From: an uncultured Actinomycetes bacterium
GTDB taxonomy: Bacteria > Actinomycetota > Actinomycetes > Nanopelagicales > Nanopelagicaceae
Direction of reading: 5' to 3'
Length of the DNA stretch: 5,610 nt
Assembly (NCBI GenBank): GCA_903839585.1
Contig: CAIMCU010000194.1
Location: 1-5,610, forward strand
Both the position numbers and the translations under genes were made by a program. The notes below the pieces were generated by a model. That model did no database searches, was not told the DNA's origin, and was given only the letters and a program-made list of their open reading frames with translations. Below are positions 5,225 to 5,610 of this stretch, piece after piece. Numbering within the stretch: the first letter of the stretch is position 1; every line of letters starts with the position of its first letter.

Positions 5225-5610
5225 ATGGTTTCAGACTCAAGTAAAAAAGGCCGTCCAACTCCAAAGCGCAAGGATGCACAAGCATCGGTCAAAGTTGCCT
5301 CGTTAGCTCCTGCATCTACCAAAGCGGAAAAAGCTCGTGCCCGTGCTGCAGCTCGCGCAAATCGCCTTGCTGTAAGAGAGGCTCAACTTCGCGGTGATGA
5401 GAGCGCACTACTTCCACGCGATCGTGGTCCTGAGCGTCGTTTTGTTCGAAACTATGTAGATTCACGGAAATCAATCGCAGAGTTTCTAATGCCCACAACC
5501 TTTGTTGTTCTAATTCTTTCCTTGATTCCTATTCCAGCGATTATGGCCTTTGGAACCATTTTGATGTACACGCTTCTTGTCTTTGCAATCATTGAGGGTG
5601 TCTTCATGAA
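5225..5610 (+). CDS. DUF3043 family membrane protein, C-terminal part cut off by the window edge
   Basis: 128 codons are visible and the frame is open to the right edge. The protein begins GRPTPKRKDAQA, then a Lys/Arg/Ala-rich stretch (about residues 33-56, probably helical or coiled), then ALLPRDRGPERRFVRNYVDSR (residues 61-81), a segment I recognise as the DUF3043 hallmark. Two hydrophobic helices follow: about 87-109, with a central Pro-Ile-Pro, and about 111-127. The likely topology is a long basic cytoplasmic N-terminus and a membrane hairpin. The function of the family is unknown; it is essentially actinobacterial and a member (Rv2206) sits near the HesB-family gene in Mycobacterium as I recall it. 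It starts seven bases after the nadA stop, so it may be read through from nadA as well as from its own TATAGT box. Confidence 0.88.
   Translation, partial: MVSDSSKKGRPTPKRKDAQASVKVASLAPASTKAEKARARAAARANRLAVREAQLRGDESALLPRDRGPERRFVRNYVDSRKSIAEFLMPTTFVVLILSLIPIPAIMAFGTILMYTLLVFAIIEGVFM

Noticed and set aside
5316..5498. 60-codon minus-strand frame within the DUF3043 gene
   Set aside because: Antisense to the basic N-terminus and hallmark motif of DUF3043; no independent support.
1..5610. tRNA, rRNA, CRISPR array, insertion sequence, prophage or attachment site
   Set aside because: Coding sequence fills nearly the whole window, the longest gap is about 80 bases, and no repeats or cloverleaf-like segments were seen by eye.

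Overview
This looks like core chromosome from a mid-GC actinobacterium. The NadA is the long actinobacterial (Streptomyces-like) form, the PfkB kinase closely resembles mycobacterial AdoK/CbhK (Rv2202c), a DUF3043 membrane protein is present, and the cytochrome oxidase subunits are of actinobacterial type. Balanced base composition, very tight spacing and apparently leaderless starts would suit a streamlined aquatic lineage such as the acI/Nanopelagicales group. That placement is inferred from recalled protein resemblance, not from a search.

Layout. Bases 1-1533 (minus strand) carry ctaD (cut off by the window edge) and ctaC, subunits I and II of an aa3-type cytochrome c oxidase, joined by an ATGA overlap. 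Diverging from ctaC is a plus-strand, partly degenerate class V aminotransferase of the cysteine desulfurase family (1593-2642). It converges with, and overlaps by 12 bases, a minus-strand PfkB sugar/nucleoside kinase (2631-3608). Upstream of the kinase on the same strand is an A-type iron-sulfur carrier (HesB/IscA/ErpA family, 3644-3994). Diverging from the carrier is nadA, quinolinate synthase (4072-5217), followed seven bases later by the start of a DUF3043 membrane protein (5225 to the right edge).

How the genes fit together. The neighbourhood links terminal respiration (CtaC/CtaD), Fe-S biogenesis (possible sulfur donor and A-type carrier) and an Fe-S enzyme of NAD synthesis (NadA). A similar grouping (ctaC, adoK, HesB-family gene, DUF3043 gene) occurs at Rv2200c-Rv2206 in Mycobacterium as I recall it, so this is mostly a conserved actinobacterial locus rather than an accessory island. 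I see no mobile element, CRISPR array, RNA gene or convincing terminator, and no gene-free stretch over about 80 bases.

The points most worth a second look are: the altered active-site surroundings of the cysteine desulfurase homologue; the replacement of the usual Glu by Met in the CuA loop of CtaC; a repeated TAnnnT box 6-7 bases before start codons, pointing to leaderless transcripts; and two compact divergent promoter regions. I did not find evidence for a wholly new system.
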